Shown here: one piece after another, positions 8,486 through 18,151 of the stretch
Layout of the letters: each line of letters opens with the position of its first letter
Numbering within the stretch: the stretch's first letter is position 1
Assembly (NCBI RefSeq): GCF_009663775.1
Contig: NZ_RDBR01000014.1
Span: forward strand, 1-42,504
DNA length: 42,504 nt
Direction: 5' to 3'
DNA from: Lactobacillus sp. 0.1XD8-4
GTDB taxonomy: Bacteria; Bacillota; Bacilli; Lactobacillales; Lactobacillaceae
The notes under the pieces: generated by a model
What the model was told of the DNA's origin: nothing
What the model saw: the letters and a program-made list of their open reading frames with translations, nothing else
Database searches by the model: none
Translations under genes and position numbers: made by a program

Positions 8486-9945
8486 CGCACGTTCTCCTTT
8501 CTCGCTAACCGTTCCTGAGCGTTTAATGACTTCAAATAGCCTTTTTCATAATCATAAAGTGGTGTTGGGTATTTCCCATTAAAATAGGCAACCGTTAGTC
8601 CACCATTAGGAGCATCCCCCACATCAGGAACATCAATCGCCTTAACCAAGCTATCAATGCTCAAAAAGTTTAACGAATCAGCGCCGACCCTCTCGCACAT
8701 TGCTGTGACTGAATAATGCGCAGCCATTAGTTCTGATCTGGTTGAAACATCGATCCCATAAAAGCAAGGAAACTTAAATGGCGGAGAAGCAATCAGTAAG
8801 TGAACTTCGCTAGCCCCCGCATTACGGAGCATCTGAACAATTTGCTTTGAAGTAGTACCACGAACGATGGAATCATCAACTACTGCTACCCGCTTACCCT
8901 TTACGACGCCGCGAACTGCTGATAATTTCATATGAACCCCGAGTTCACGAAGCTCTTGGGTTGGTTGGATAAAGGTCCGGGCAACATACTGGCTTTTAAT
9001 TAGCCCCATTTCATACGGTAAGCCGCTTTCTTCAGCATATCCGCTAGCAGCCGATAATGATGAATTAGGTACACCGATTACGATGTCAGCATCCACTGGG
9101 TGTTCTTTAGCTAATAGTTTTCCCATTCGTTTACGGGCGTTATGCACTGTTACCCCATGGATTATGGAATCGGGCCGAGCAAAGTAGATGTATTCCATCG
9201 AACAAATCGCTAATTGTGTCTGCCTTGTGTAATGATCAATATGTAAACCATCTTGATCGATCGTAATCAATTCTCCGGGTTGCACATCGCGAACGAACTT
9301 AGCGTCAATAATATCTAATGCACAGGTCTCACTAGCAATAACGTAAGCCCCATTTGCCAAGCGTCCAATACATAACGGGCGGATTCCGTTTGGATCCAAC
9401 GCTGCAATTAACCGGTCCTTTTGCAAAAGCAAGTATGCAAAGCCACCATGAACAAGATTAAGACTCTTTTTTAATGCAGGGATAAATCCCTCATTAATAT
9501 ATTTCCGAATCAGATGGATAAGGATCTCAGTATCAGAATCAGATTGAAAAACTGCTCCTTCATTTTCTAACTGTTGTCGCAGAGTCACCGCATTCGTTAA
9601 ATTGCCATTGTGCGCTAAGGCAATATCCCCATCACCAAAACGAAATAAAAATGGTTGAACATTTGCAATTGAGTTATGACCGCTAGTTCCATACCTAACA
9701 TGCCCAATGGCAGCCTCCCCCACTAATCGTTTTAATTCAGTAGGGTCAGCAAATACCTTCGCTAGTAATCCACGGTCCCGATGTTGGTAAAGTGTTTTGC
9801 CATCAGTTGAAACAATTCCTGCACCTTCTTGACCACGATGTTGCAAGGTATGGAGGCCATAATAAGTTAACTGGCTAGCATCCGGTGTTCCAAAAATCCC
9901 AAAAACGCCGCATTCCTCATTTAATCCTTTAATTTCAACTGACAC
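8482..9945 (-). CDS. purF: Amidophosphoribosyltransferase
   Basis: Commits PRPP to purine synthesis by placing the glutamine amide on it. The start taken is a GTG at 9945, seven bases after GGAGGAGG, giving 487 residues; an ATG 12 codons upstream has no ribosome site. The N-terminal 11 residues form the expected propeptide, so Cys12 of [11 protein letters not shown] becomes the N-terminal nucleophile. The PRPP loop [14 protein letters not shown] is near residue 350. Two of the cysteine sites that bind the Bacillus Fe-S cluster seem kept (CSMEYIYF and PCFYGID), but the CxxC near the C-terminus is replaced by [16 protein letters not shown], so a cluster is unlikely. It overlaps the purL end by 25 bases. 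Confidence 0.97.
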   Translation of the reverse strand: MSVEIKGLNEECGVFGIFGTPDASQLTYYGLHTLQHRGQEGAGIVSTDGKTLYQHRDRGLLAKVFADPTELKRLVGEAAIGHVRYGTSGHNSIANVQPFLFRFGDGDIALAHNGNLTNAVTLRQQLENEGAVFQSDSDTEILIHLIRKYINEGFIPALKKSLNLVHGGFAYLLLQKDRLIAALDPNGIRPLCIGRLANGAYVIASETCALDIIDAKFVRDVQPGELITIDQDGLHIDHYTRQTQLAICSMEYIYFARPDSIIHGVTVHNARKRMGKLLAKEHPVDADIVIGVPNSSLSAASGYAEESGLPYEMGLIKSQYVARTFIQPTQELRELGVHMKLSAVRGVVKGKRVAVVDDSIVRGTTSKQIVQMLRNAGASEVHLLIASPPFKFPCFYGIDVSTRSELMAAHYSVTAMCERVGADSLNFLSIDSLVKAIDVPDVGDAPNGGLTVAYFNGKYPTPLYDYEKGYLKSLNAQERLARKENVR

Positions 9946-12149
9946 GGAATGGCCTCCTCCCATTTTTTCTGTAATTCGCAAACATTCGCATTAACTTCAC
10001 CATTCGCTAACTTAGCTTCTAGCCAGTGACTATTGGTTACTTCGCCAATCAGAACTGCATCACCTGCTAATGTTGCTTCAAATTCGGCCATCGCACGTTC
10101 TGGCACCGTTACAACAAACCTGCCTGGGCTTTCGCTAAAGAATTGATCGGCATTAATCATTGGCAGGGTTAAATCTAAACCCAAATCAGTGTGAAAGAGC
10201 ATCTCTGCTAGGGCTACGCCGAGGCCTCCTTCGCTTAAATCATGAGCACTGGCAACATGTACCGTTTCCATAACCGCTAAAAGGCGTTTCATGTAATCAT
10301 GAGTGTGACTGAGGTCAAATGGTTTCACCACCCCGCTAATACCACCAATCATCATCTTTTGTAATTCAGAACCAGCAAAGTCATCTCTCGTCTTGCCGAC
10401 TAAGTAGACTTTGTCGCTCGGATGCTGAACAAATGAAGGAATCACTCGATCGATATTCTTAATCAGCCCAACCATACCGACCATCGGTGTGGGGTGGATT
10501 GCCCGCCCATTATTTTCGTTATATAACGATACATTTCCAGAAATAACTGGAGTGTTAAATTCACGGCAAGCATCCGCCATCCCCTGCACAGATTGGTGAA
10601 GTTCCCAGAAAATCTCAGGATCATTAGGATCGCCGTAATTTAGACAATCAGTGATTGCTAATGGCTGGGCACCACTAGCAATAATATTGGCGGCTGCCTC
10701 TACCAAGGCCATCTGCCCGCCAACCTCAGGATTAAGGTAGACAAACCGGCCATTACCATCAGTAGTCATTGCTAATCCCTTTTTCGTACCACGAATCCGG
10801 ATTACGCCAGCATCACTTCCGGGGCCAACTACGGTATTGGTTCGTACCTGTGAATCATATTGCCGGTATAGACTCGCCTTATCTGCAATTGTCGGTTGCT
10901 GCAATAGGTCAGCTAAGGTGCTTTCAATATTAGTAATATGCGGTTCCCATGCTGACTGTTTCTCTGCTTCTTCAATTCGGGCAGGCTTTCTCTCCATACT
11001 TTCTTCTTCCAGTACATCATCAGTTAGGCTGGCCACTGGAAGATGGCACACTTCTTCGCCATCATGAAATAATACGTAGTCATGACCTGCTGTTATTCGG
11101 CCAATCGTTACAGCTTCAAGCCCATAAAGGTCAAAGATCTTTTTAACATCTTCTTCGTTTCCCTTTTTTACGCAGAGAAGCATCCGCTCTTGCGATTCAC
11201 TTAGCATAATTTCATAGGCTGACATATGCGGCTCACGTTGGGGAACCAAGTCAAGATTTAGCTCCATCCCGCTTTTTCCCTCTGATGCCATTTCAGCACT
11301 TGAAGAAACAATTCCGGCGGCTCCCATGTCCTGAATGCCGACAAGCCAAGCAGGATGCTTAGTAATCAAATCTAGGCACGCTTCTAATAATAATTTTTCC
11401 ATAAAGGGGTCGCCAACTTGAACTGCAGAACGTTGCGTTTCGTTTTCGTCACTAAAATCAGTTGAAGCAAAAGTAGCCCCATGAATGCCATCACGACCAG
11501 TCTTAGCGCCAACATACATTACTGCATTGCCAATTCCCGCCGCGCGTCCTTGTTGAATATCCTTTTGGTCCATCAAGCCAACACTCATTGCATTACATAA
11601 AAGATTGCCTTGGTAGCACGAATCAAAGGTTATTTCCCCAGCAACTGTCGGAATTCCCATACAATTACCATAATCCCCAATTCCGCGAACTGTCGCTTCA
11701 ACCTTCATCCGCATCAATGGGTCAGTTAACTCTCCAAAATGCAGAGAATCAAGTGAAGCAATCGGTCGTGCGCCCATACTAAAAATATCGCGCAAAATTC
11801 CGCCAATCCCCGTTGCAGCCCCCTGATATGGTTCAACAGTTGTAGGGTGGTTATGGCTTTCTGCTTTAAAAACAACCGCCTGACCATCATCAATATCAAC
11901 AACCCCTGCACCCTCACCTGGGCCCTGTAATACCCGTTCGTTTTTATTCGGAAAGAGCCGCAAAACTGATTTTGATTTTTTGTAAGAACAATGTTCACTC
12001 CACATCGCAGCGAACAAGCCGGTTTCAGTATAATTTGGCAGGCGCCCTAATAATTGAGTCCGAATATAGTCATACTCTGCTTCCGACAAGCTCCAATCTA
12101 AATATGGCTTTTGTTCTTTGATTTCTTCTGGGGTCATTGCTTGCTTCAT
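9921..12149 (-). CDS. purL: Phosphoribosylformylglycinamidine synthase, large subunit
   Basis: Converts FGAR to FGAM with ATP, using ammonia delivered from the PurQ glutaminase; PurS is the third subunit. The 742-residue size marks the small PurL form, consistent with separate purQ and purS next door. Visible blocks are [10 protein letters not shown] near residue 50, [25 protein letters not shown]-like sequence near 95-118 and [16 protein letters not shown] near 640. GGAGG lies about eight bases before the ATG, and purQ ends three bases upstream. Confidence 0.98.
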   Translation of the reverse strand: MKQAMTPEEIKEQKPYLDWSLSEAEYDYIRTQLLGRLPNYTETGLFAAMWSEHCSYKKSKSVLRLFPNKNERVLQGPGEGAGVVDIDDGQAVVFKAESHNHPTTVEPYQGAATGIGGILRDIFSMGARPIASLDSLHFGELTDPLMRMKVEATVRGIGDYGNCMGIPTVAGEITFDSCYQGNLLCNAMSVGLMDQKDIQQGRAAGIGNAVMYVGAKTGRDGIHGATFASTDFSDENETQRSAVQVGDPFMEKLLLEACLDLITKHPAWLVGIQDMGAAGIVSSSAEMASEGKSGMELNLDLVPQREPHMSAYEIMLSESQERMLLCVKKGNEEDVKKIFDLYGLEAVTIGRITAGHDYVLFHDGEEVCHLPVASLTDDVLEEESMERKPARIEEAEKQSAWEPHITNIESTLADLLQQPTIADKASLYRQYDSQVRTNTVVGPGSDAGVIRIRGTKKGLAMTTDGNGRFVYLNPEVGGQMALVEAAANIIASGAQPLAITDCLNYGDPNDPEIFWELHQSVQGMADACREFNTPVISGNVSLYNENNGRAIHPTPMVGMVGLIKNIDRVIPSFVQHPSDKVYLVGKTRDDFAGSELQKMMIGGISGVVKPFDLSHTHDYMKRLLAVMETVHVASAHDLSEGGLGVALAEMLFHTDLGLDLTLPMINADQFFSESPGRFVVTVPERAMAEFEATLAGDAVLIGEVTNSHWLEAKLANGEVNANVCELQKKWEEAIPCQLKLKD

Positions 12150-12152
12150 TGA

Positions 12153-12833
12153 TTATGCCTCCGTTCTAACTTTGCCGTTTTCTAGCAAGGACTTGAATAA
12201 CCGTAAACCATCAACACTACCAAGAATTGCTTCAACTGCTCTTTCTGGATGAGGCATCATTCCTAAGACATTTCCTCGCTCATTTGTGATTCCAGCAATA
12301 TTTTGCAGACTGCCATTCGGGTTCTCCGCGGCATATCGGAAGACAACCTGATTGTTAGCTTCCAGCCGGTCAAGGGTTTCCTCATCAGCGTAATAGCTGC
12401 CATCCGCGTGCGCAATTGGTAACGCGATTCGTTCACGCGAACAATATTGTGTAGTAAAAATTGTTTGGTTATTTACTACTTCAAGCGGAATCGTCCGGCA
12501 GATAAAGCGTTGGTTATCATTACGCTTCAACGCTCCCGGCAACAAACCAGCCTCCGTTAAAATCTGAAAACCATTGCAAGTTCCAAATACCGGCTTGCCG
12601 GCATTCGCCATTTTTATAATCGCCGGCATAATATTCGTGAATCGAGCAATCGCTCCAGCCCGTAAATAATCGCCATAAGAAAAACCACCGGGTAACATCA
12701 CGGCATCAAAGCCCGTTAAACTTGTTTCGCGATGTGATACATACTCTACGTCCGCATGACATACCGCGTGCAGCGCCTCATATAAGTCAATATCACAATT
12801 AGACCCTGGAAAGACAATGACCGCTATTTTTAT
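12153..12833 (-). CDS. purQ: FGAM synthase glutaminase subunit, with a non-standard ATA start
   Basis: Hydrolyses glutamine to feed ammonia to PurL. From 12833 it reads (M)[20 protein letters not shown], the full class I amidotransferase N-terminus, giving 226 residues, the family's usual size. The catalytic Cys is in [10 protein letters not shown] (about residue 86) and the His-Glu pair in [10 protein letters not shown] near the C-terminus. The codon in the start position is ATA (12831-12833), directly after the in-frame purS stop and eight bases behind a perfect GGAGG. No ATG, GTG or TTG occurs in frame until a GTG at 12701, which would delete 44 residues of the fold including the first strand. 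I therefore annotate the ATA start. A point change from ATG or a sequence error are the alternatives. Confidence 0.88.
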   Translation of the reverse strand: MKIAVIVFPGSNCDIDLYEALHAVCHADVEYVSHRETSLTGFDAVMLPGGFSYGDYLRAGAIARFTNIMPAIIKMANAGKPVFGTCNGFQILTEAGLLPGALKRNDNQRFICRTIPLEVVNNQTIFTTQYCSRERIALPIAHADGSYYADEETLDRLEANNQVVFRYAAENPNGSLQNIAGITNERGNVLGMMPHPERAVEAILGSVDGLRLFKSLLENGKVRTEA

Positions 12834-13082
12834 TTAAGCTTCCTCCATCACTTGGTAGGTGTAAGTTTCCATATTAAAGTTAACCAGGAGTTGGTCAGCA
12901 ATTTCTTTGACTGCTGTCACAACATCACTTCCTGTGGCTGCTAATGTAACATCAAAAAATTTACCAACTTTGATACTCGTTACTTCATCGTGACCAAGGG
13001 AATGAATGGCCGTTTTGATTGTTTCTCCCTGTGGATCGAAAACTGATTGTTTATATGTTACGAAAATCCGAACGTTAGTCAT
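12834..13082 (-). CDS. purS: FGAM synthase subunit PurS
   Basis: Small dimeric subunit that bridges PurL and PurQ. The 82-residue protein has the family pattern VRIFVTYKQSVFDPQGETI at the start and VGKFFDVTL in the middle, with a conserved acidic end. The ATG overlaps the purC end by eight bases, with GGAGG nine bases upstream. Its own last codons contain the ribosome site of purQ (GGAGG at 12842-12846). Confidence 0.96.
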   Translation of the reverse strand: MTNVRIFVTYKQSVFDPQGETIKTAIHSLGHDEVTSIKVGKFFDVTLAATGSDVVTAVKEIADQLLVNFNMETYTYQVMEEA

Positions 13083-13803
13083 TTTGATTTTCCTCCTCCA
13101 TTGCTCCTTGTAGTCGTTCTAATACTTCAGCATATGTTTGGGTCAAATCAGCAAGTTGCCGGCGATAAACATCCTTATCCATATGTTGGCCAGTGGATAA
13201 GTCCCATAAACGGCAGTTGTCAGGTGAAAACTCATCAGCAAGAACAACTTCACCATTACTCAACCGGCCAAATTCAAGTTTAAAGTCGACTAATTGAAGG
13301 CCCGCCTTGGCAAACAGCAGCTTAAGCAAGCCATTTACTTCTCGACAAACATTCCACATTCGTACGATTTCCTGATGAGTAGCAATCTTAAGAGCAATCG
13401 TAGCTGACTCGTTGATAAAAGGATCATCTAATTCATCGCTCTTATAAAAAGTTTCTTCAACCGGCTCAACTAATAACTGTCCCTCTTGAAGACCATATCG
13501 GCTGGCAAAATGCCCTGCAACAACATTCCTTGTCACAAATTCCAGCGGGAACATTTGACATTTTTTTACAAGATCTTCATTAGGAGCAACTTTTTTGAGG
13601 AAGTGAGTTTTGATTCCATGATTTATTAAATACTGAAAAACAAGCGTGGAAATTGCATTAGCAGCCGCTCCTTTCCCAACAAAATGGTCTTTTTGCTTGC
13701 CATTCAATGCTGTCGCCTGGTCTAAATACACAACCCTTAGGACATCCGGATCCGTCGTCTGCCACATCTGCTTTGCTTTCCCGGTGTATAACAATTTTTC
13801 CAT
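13075..13803 (-). CDS. purC: SAICAR synthetase
   Basis: Joins aspartate to CAIR with ATP. The protein from the ATG at 13803 has 242 residues and begins EKLLYTGKAKQMWQT, the usual PurC start; AAAGGAAG lies about 11 bases upstream. The open frame continues to 13845 but that extension crosses the promoter leader and has no ribosome site. The motifs FPLEFVTRNVVAGHFASRYG near residue 83-102 and VDFKLEFGR near 170 are typical. It is the first gene of the purCSQLFMNHD unit, behind a promoter with a PurBox pair. Confidence 0.97.
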   Translation of the reverse strand: MEKLLYTGKAKQMWQTTDPDVLRVVYLDQATALNGKQKDHFVGKGAAANAISTLVFQYLINHGIKTHFLKKVAPNEDLVKKCQMFPLEFVTRNVVAGHFASRYGLQEGQLLVEPVEETFYKSDELDDPFINESATIALKIATHQEIVRMWNVCREVNGLLKLLFAKAGLQLVDFKLEFGRLSNGEVVLADEFSPDNCRLWDLSTGQHMDKDVYRRQLADLTQTYAEVLERLQGAMEEENQND

Positions 13804-13879
13804 TTTCGGGGAACTTCCTTTCAGTAAATACGAACAATAGGTCAATATAAACGTTTGAAATTCGTCATTTCACAAAATA

Positions 13880-13909
13880 AATATACTATCTCTTCCCTAG
13901 GGCTGTCAA
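13880..13909 (-). promoter_or_regulatory. purC operon promoter
   Basis: TTGACA (13904-13909) and TATATT (13880-13885), spacer 18, on the minus strand. Transcription would begin near 13873, about 70 bases before purC, too short a leader to hold a guanine riboswitch. Confidence 0.85.
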
Positions 13910-13913
13910 CATA

Positions 13914-13958
13914 AAATACGATTAATTTTAATTGCATCCATTTAAAAAGTTCGTGTTT
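13914..13958 (-). promoter_or_regulatory. PurBox pair upstream of purC
   Basis: On the minus strand a clear box, ACACGAACTTTTT, has its CGAA core at 13950-13953. A second, inverted and weaker core (ATCG, 13919-13922) lies 31 bases away centre to centre. The geometry matches the inverted PurBox pair known from Bacillus PurR operators. The boxes fall at about -79 and -48. Confidence 0.7.
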
Positions 13959-14011
13959 TTTTACTAAATGACATAATAGGTTGTTTGCTAATTTTCCTAG
14001 CAGGACATAAA

Positions 14012-14054
14012 AAGACTCTAGTATTCGGAAAATCCGAACGCTAGAGTCCTCTTT
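14012..14054 (-). terminator. TTCG hairpin between purB and purC (terminator of purEKB)
   Basis: Perfect stem GACTCTAG with CTAGAGTC, extended inside by TTCGGA with TCCGAA, and a T-run on the minus strand. It ends the purEKB message just ahead of the purC promoter. It belongs to a set of look-alike hairpins (17218, 24339, 28852, 33066). Confidence 0.85.
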
Positions 14055-14106
14055 ACGCTCCCTATTATTTTATTTTCAATATTATCAAGTCTAATCGTGA
14101 AATTTA

Positions 14107-15402
14107 CTATTCTAAACCTAATCGCTTATAAATATCGTCAATATGACGCAAATGCCAATGATAGTCAAACGCATCGTTAAGGTCATCCTTGGTTAATTGC
14201 TTTTGAATCACTGGATCATCCTCAAGCAATGGGCGGAATGGAACCTGTTCAGCCCAGCACTTGGCAGTATATGGCTGAATCAGATCATAAGCCGCTTCAC
14301 GGGTCATTCCACTATTCACTAACTTCAAAAGTACCCGACCGCTATAAATCAAGCCAAGCGTTTTATCCATATTCTTTTTCATCGTCTCCGGGAAGACATC
14401 AAGATTTTGCAAGATCCGTCCGAAGCGCCGCAACATGTAATCAAGCAGCGAAGTAGCATCTGGCAAAATCATTCGTTCAGCACTGGAATGCGAAATATCC
14501 CGTTCATGCCATAATGATACGTCTTCATATGCCGGAATCATGAATCCGCGCAACATCCGCGCACAACCGGTAATATTTTCTGACCCGATTGGATTACGTT
14601 TATGCGGCATTGCCGATGAACCCTTTTGGCCCTTAGCAAAGTGTTCTTCAACTTCATGAATTTCAGTTCGTTGTAGGGAACGAATCTCAGTAGCCATTTC
14701 CTCCATGCTTGTCCCAATCAAAGCAATTGTCGCAATATATTCCGCATGTAAATCCCGTGGAAGCACTTGGGTCGAAATTTCTTGCGGTCGTAAGCCCAGC
14801 TTCTTGCAGACATATTCTTCGACAAATGGATCGATTTCCGCAAAAGTCCCCACAGCACCTGAAATTTTTCCAGCTTCAACACCCTTTGCGGCATGTTCAA
14901 ACCGTTCTTTATTTCGTTTCATTTCGGAGTACCAACGTGCTGCTTTCAAACCAAATGTTGTCGGTTCAGCATGCACACCATGTGTCCGTCCCATGCATAC
15001 GGTATACTTATATTTTTCCGCAAGCTCTTTTAACACTGATATAAAGTTATCAATATCCTGCCGTAAGATATCGTTCGCCTTTTTTAACCGCAATCCCTGT
15101 GCCGTATCAACAACATCAGTACTGGTCATCCCATAGTGAACCCACTTCCGTTCGGGACCAAGTGATTTTGAAACATCACGGGTAAATGCAATCACGTCAT
15201 GGTGAGTAACTGCTTCAATTTCAGCAATTCCTTCTACAGAAAACTTTGCATTTTTCCTAATTTTTTCAACATCTTCTGCCGGAATATGCCCAAGCTTACT
15301 CCAAGCCTCATCAGCTGCAATCTCAACATCTAGCCAACATTGGTATTGCGTCTCAAGGCTCCAAATTTTCTTCATTTCTGGACTCGTGTAACGATCAATC
15401 AT
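14107..15402 (-). CDS. purB: Adenylosuccinate lyase
   Basis: Acts twice: splits SAICAR to AICAR plus fumarate and adenylosuccinate to AMP plus fumarate. The 431-residue protein has [10 protein letters not shown] near residue 93, [16 protein letters not shown] near 138 and the fumarase-family signature [11 protein letters not shown] near 262. GAGG lies upstream of the ATG. It is third in purEKB, with a 70-base gap from purK and a terminator hairpin about 50 bases after its stop. Confidence 0.97.
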   Translation of the reverse strand: MIDRYTSPEMKKIWSLETQYQCWLDVEIAADEAWSKLGHIPAEDVEKIRKNAKFSVEGIAEIEAVTHHDVIAFTRDVSKSLGPERKWVHYGMTSTDVVDTAQGLRLKKANDILRQDIDNFISVLKELAEKYKYTVCMGRTHGVHAEPTTFGLKAARWYSEMKRNKERFEHAAKGVEAGKISGAVGTFAEIDPFVEEYVCKKLGLRPQEISTQVLPRDLHAEYIATIALIGTSMEEMATEIRSLQRTEIHEVEEHFAKGQKGSSAMPHKRNPIGSENITGCARMLRGFMIPAYEDVSLWHERDISHSSAERMILPDATSLLDYMLRRFGRILQNLDVFPETMKKNMDKTLGLIYSGRVLLKLVNSGMTREAAYDLIQPYTAKCWAEQVPFRPLLEDDPVIQKQLTKDDLNDAFDYHWHLRHIDDIYKRLGLE

Positions 15403-15472
15403 CAGTTAAAATCCTCTCTATTTTGTCTAAACGTATTATCGCATAGTCGTACTACTTCCGTAAAGACGAACT

Positions 15473-16597
15473 TTAATTAATCCAAATTCCTGTATTGTCA
15501 ATTTCTGATAAAGTTCTTGTTATATCATCAGTTAAGATTGTAACATGTCCCATCTTACGATTATGCCTTATTGCAGCCTTACCATAATCATGGAAATGCC
15601 AGTCAGCTTTGTCTTTAATAACTGCACGGACCCCCGCGACATGCTGCCCCAAAACATTAACCATTACCGCTGGTTTCAATAATTCAATCTTTGGTAATGG
15701 CCAGTTGCTGATGGCGCGATTATGAATTGCAAATTGAGAAAAATTGCAGGCCTCAATCGAATAGTGGCCTGAATTATGCGGGCGTGGAGCTAGTTCGTTA
15801 ACATAGATCTCACCACTATCAGTTACAAACATTTCAACCCCTAAAACACCACGCAAATTCATCGCTTCAGCAATCTTCAAGGCCATCCGTTGTGCTGCCT
15901 GTTGTAGTGTGGTTGAGATTCGTGCTGGGATAATACTCAAATGTAAGATTTCATTATGATGAATATTTTCGGCAACAGGAAAGACCGTTGTATCGCCCTT
16001 TTCATTCCGGCCAACCATCACAGAACACTCTAGCTTAAACGGAACCCATCCTTCTAATATACAGCCGCCACTGGCAATAACATCAGAACACTTCGGCAAA
16101 TCCGCATCATTACGAAGAACCTCTTGACCGTGGCCATCATAACCGCCCTCACTAGTCTTTAGGACTGCTGGATAACCAAGCATTTTGATAGCTTTTCGTA
16201 AACTAACATCATCATGAACGGGTAAAAAGGGCGCTGTTTTTAACCCTGCCTTACGTAAAAATGTTTTTTCACGCAAGCGATTTTTAGTTATATAAAGCAA
16301 GCGGGTTCCTTGTGGGATGTAAGCACGATTAGCAACATCTTCTAAAGCTTTCAAATCAACGTTTTCAAATTCATAAGTTAACACATCAGCCTTATCAGCT
16401 AATTCTTCTATCGCTTTTATACTAGCATACGGAGCAACAATTTGTTCATCGGCTACTTGCCCCGCTGGACATGCTGGAGTTGGGTCAAGAATAATCACCT
16501 TCATCCCTGTTTGCTTGGCATCAAGTGCCATCATCTGTCCAAGTTGTCCCCCACCGATAATTCCAATAGTTTTACCTTGCGGAATAAAGTTAGTCAA
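15473..16597 (-). CDS. purK: N5-carboxyaminoimidazole ribonucleotide synthase
   Basis: Carboxylates AIR on N5 using bicarbonate and ATP; PurE then rearranges the product. The 374-residue ATP-grasp protein begins with GKTIGIIGGGQLGQMMALDA and shows YEFENVD near residue 75, KTSEGGYDGHGQ near 148 and NELAPRPHNSGHYSIEAC near 268-285. The start is a TTG at 16597, six bases behind a GGGG-rich site and overlapping the purE stop by eight bases, so translation is coupled. Confidence 0.95.
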   Translation of the reverse strand: MTNFIPQGKTIGIIGGGQLGQMMALDAKQTGMKVIILDPTPACPAGQVADEQIVAPYASIKAIEELADKADVLTYEFENVDLKALEDVANRAYIPQGTRLLYITKNRLREKTFLRKAGLKTAPFLPVHDDVSLRKAIKMLGYPAVLKTSEGGYDGHGQEVLRNDADLPKCSDVIASGGCILEGWVPFKLECSVMVGRNEKGDTTVFPVAENIHHNEILHLSIIPARISTTLQQAAQRMALKIAEAMNLRGVLGVEMFVTDSGEIYVNELAPRPHNSGHYSIEACNFSQFAIHNRAISNWPLPKIELLKPAVMVNVLGQHVAGVRAVIKDKADWHFHDYGKAAIRHNRKMGHVTILTDDITRTLSEIDNTGIWIN

Positions 16598-17075
16598 GGT
16601 GATCCCCGCTTTCTACTGCTTGATCATGCATCTGGTGTCGGTATTCAATAATTTTTTGTTGAATATTTTTATCGGCAATCCCTAAAATCTGTAAAGCTAA
16701 TAAGGCCGCATTTTGGGCACCAGCCTTCCCAATTGCCGTTGTAGCAACGGGAATTCCCGCCGGCATTTGGACAATTGATAGTAGTGAATCCATTCCCCCA
16801 AGCGCTTTTGTTTGTCCTGGAATTCCAATCACCGGGAGGGGCGTATTGGCAGCAATCATGCCTGGCAAGTGCGCTGCCCCGCCTGCACAAGCAATAATTA
16901 CTTTTATTCCTTCAGCAACTGCATTTTGCGAAAAGGCGAACATTTCGTTCGGCATCCGGTGTGCAGAGATTACCTTTTTCTCATAGGGGATATCAAATTG
17001 ATCGAATATTGCACATGCTTCTTTAACCGTTGGCCAATCAGACTTACTACCCATTACGACACTAACCATGCTCAT
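16590..17075 (-). CDS. purE: N5-carboxyaminoimidazole ribonucleotide mutase
   Basis: Converts N5-CAIR to CAIR. The 161-residue class I PurE shows VVMGSKSDWPT near the N-terminus, KKVISAHRMPNEMF near residue 34-47 and GGAAHLPGMIA near 66-76, the signatures of the family. AGGAGG lies seven bases before the ATG. It opens the purEKB unit, behind a promoter and the cleanest PurBox pair in the window. Confidence 0.97.
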   Translation of the reverse strand: MSMVSVVMGSKSDWPTVKEACAIFDQFDIPYEKKVISAHRMPNEMFAFSQNAVAEGIKVIIACAGGAAHLPGMIAANTPLPVIGIPGQTKALGGMDSLLSIVQMPAGIPVATTAIGKAGAQNAALLALQILGIADKNIQQKIIEYRHQMHDQAVESGDHLD

Positions 17076-17133
17076 AATCTTACCTCCTTAAATCTGTTTT
17101 AAGGATAACAAAGAGATTATTTAAATTCAATCA

Positions 17134-17178
17134 ATAATCGAACTTAATTTCATCAAAAATAAAAATAGTTCGTATAAA
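17134..17178 (-). promoter_or_regulatory. PurBox pair upstream of purE
   Basis: Read on the minus strand, ACGAACTATTTTT (CGAA at 17169-17172) and the inverted TTAAGTTCGATTA (TTCG at 17139-17142) are 30 bases apart centre to centre, as in Bacillus PurR operators. A weak promoter, TTGATT then TGTTAT with an 18-base spacer, follows near 17105-17134, putting the boxes near -76 and -46. Confidence 0.75.
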
Positions 17179-17211
17179 CACAAATAAGCAATATTAAAAA
17201 TACGAAAGCGC

Positions 17212-17250
17212 AAAAAAAGACTCCAGAGTTCGAATCCGAGTCAGGAGTCT
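17212..17250 (-). terminator. Terminator of hom-thrB (TTCG hairpin)
   Basis: Outer stem AGACTCC (17218-17224) with GGAGTCT (17244-17250), and a run of seven Ts on the minus strand. The loop holds GTTCGAATCC. It lies 31 bases after thrB and is a looser member of the TTCG hairpin set. Confidence 0.88.
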
Positions 17251-17281
17251 ATCATTTATATTTTATTACAGTCCGCTCCCA

Positions 17282-18142
17282 TTAAACTAACTTAACCCCG
17301 TCAACATCTGGGTGTAAGCGAACGATTTTTCCATCTAATCCCCCAGCATGCACTGCTTGTTCAAAGGATTCATATTTATCCCTATCAACAACCGTCATTA
17401 CTGTTGGCCCGGCACCACTTAAATATGTTGCCAAGGCCCCGTGTTTTTTCCCTAATTCGCGAATTTGATTTAATTCTGGAACTAATTCTTTACGATATGG
17501 TTCATGAAAACGGTCCGCTTCCATCAATTTAAATGCCACATCATAATTTTTGGTAAATAAGCTGGCAACAAAAGTATTAGCAATTGCACTAGCGTGAACA
17601 GCCTGAGAATAGTCCAATTGATATGGCAGGGCTGCCCGTGCATCGGCCGTTTTTAGGCTATACTGCGGAATATACGCAGCAAAATCATATGGAAACAAGG
17701 GCGCTTCAAGCGCGGCAAAGTGACCATTAATATGTGTGTCGACTACTAAACCGCCTAGAATAGCTGGGGCAACATTATCTGGATGGCCTTCAATTTGACT
17801 GGCAATCTCAACTTTTTCTTCTTTGCTTAGGTGTAGCTTTTTCAGCTGATTTGCTAATTCAATCCCTGCCACAATTGCACTTGAACTGCTTCCTAAGCCA
17901 TGTGTTACTGGAATATCACTTACTACCCGCAGATGCTGTGGTGGTAAATCTGGTGCGACGCTTAGTGCAGTTGTTACAATCATATTCGTCTCATCATGGG
18001 GAAGCTTCCCAAGCTGATGGTCAACTTGCCAGTTATCACTGGGCCCCAGAACTTCTAATTTTAAGTATAAGGAAACCGCAATACCAATCGAGTCAAAACC
18101 GGGACCGAGGTTTGCACTAGAAGCAGGTACTTGAATAATCAT
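17282..18142 (-). CDS. thrB: Homoserine kinase
   Basis: Phosphorylates homoserine for threonine synthesis. The 286-residue GHMP kinase starts with VPASSANLGPGFDSIGIA and has the ATP loop THGLGSSSSAIVAG near residues 80-93, then AYLSGAGPT-like ATYLSGAGPTVM near 237. AGGGGG lies a few bases before the ATG, and hom ends nine bases upstream, so the two form an operon. A terminator follows. Confidence 0.97.
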   Translation of the reverse strand: MIIQVPASSANLGPGFDSIGIAVSLYLKLEVLGPSDNWQVDHQLGKLPHDETNMIVTTALSVAPDLPPQHLRVVSDIPVTHGLGSSSSAIVAGIELANQLKKLHLSKEEKVEIASQIEGHPDNVAPAILGGLVVDTHINGHFAALEAPLFPYDFAAYIPQYSLKTADARAALPYQLDYSQAVHASAIANTFVASLFTKNYDVAFKLMEADRFHEPYRKELVPELNQIRELGKKHGALATYLSGAGPTVMTVVDRDKYESFEQAVHAGGLDGKIVRLHPDVDGVKLV

Positions 18143-18151
18143 GATATCCCC

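Noticed and set aside
13804-13873. Guanine riboswitch upstream of purC
   Set aside because: The leader is only about 70 bases and I see neither the conserved loops nor a terminator in it.
15460-15474. GACGAACTTTA as a PurBox ahead of purB
   Set aside because: A single core overlapping the purK stop, without a partner at 30 bases and without a clear promoter; probably chance.
17226-17240. GTTCGAATCC resembling a tRNA T-arm
   Set aside because: It lies in the loop of the hom-thrB terminator and there is no acceptor, D or anticodon arm around it.
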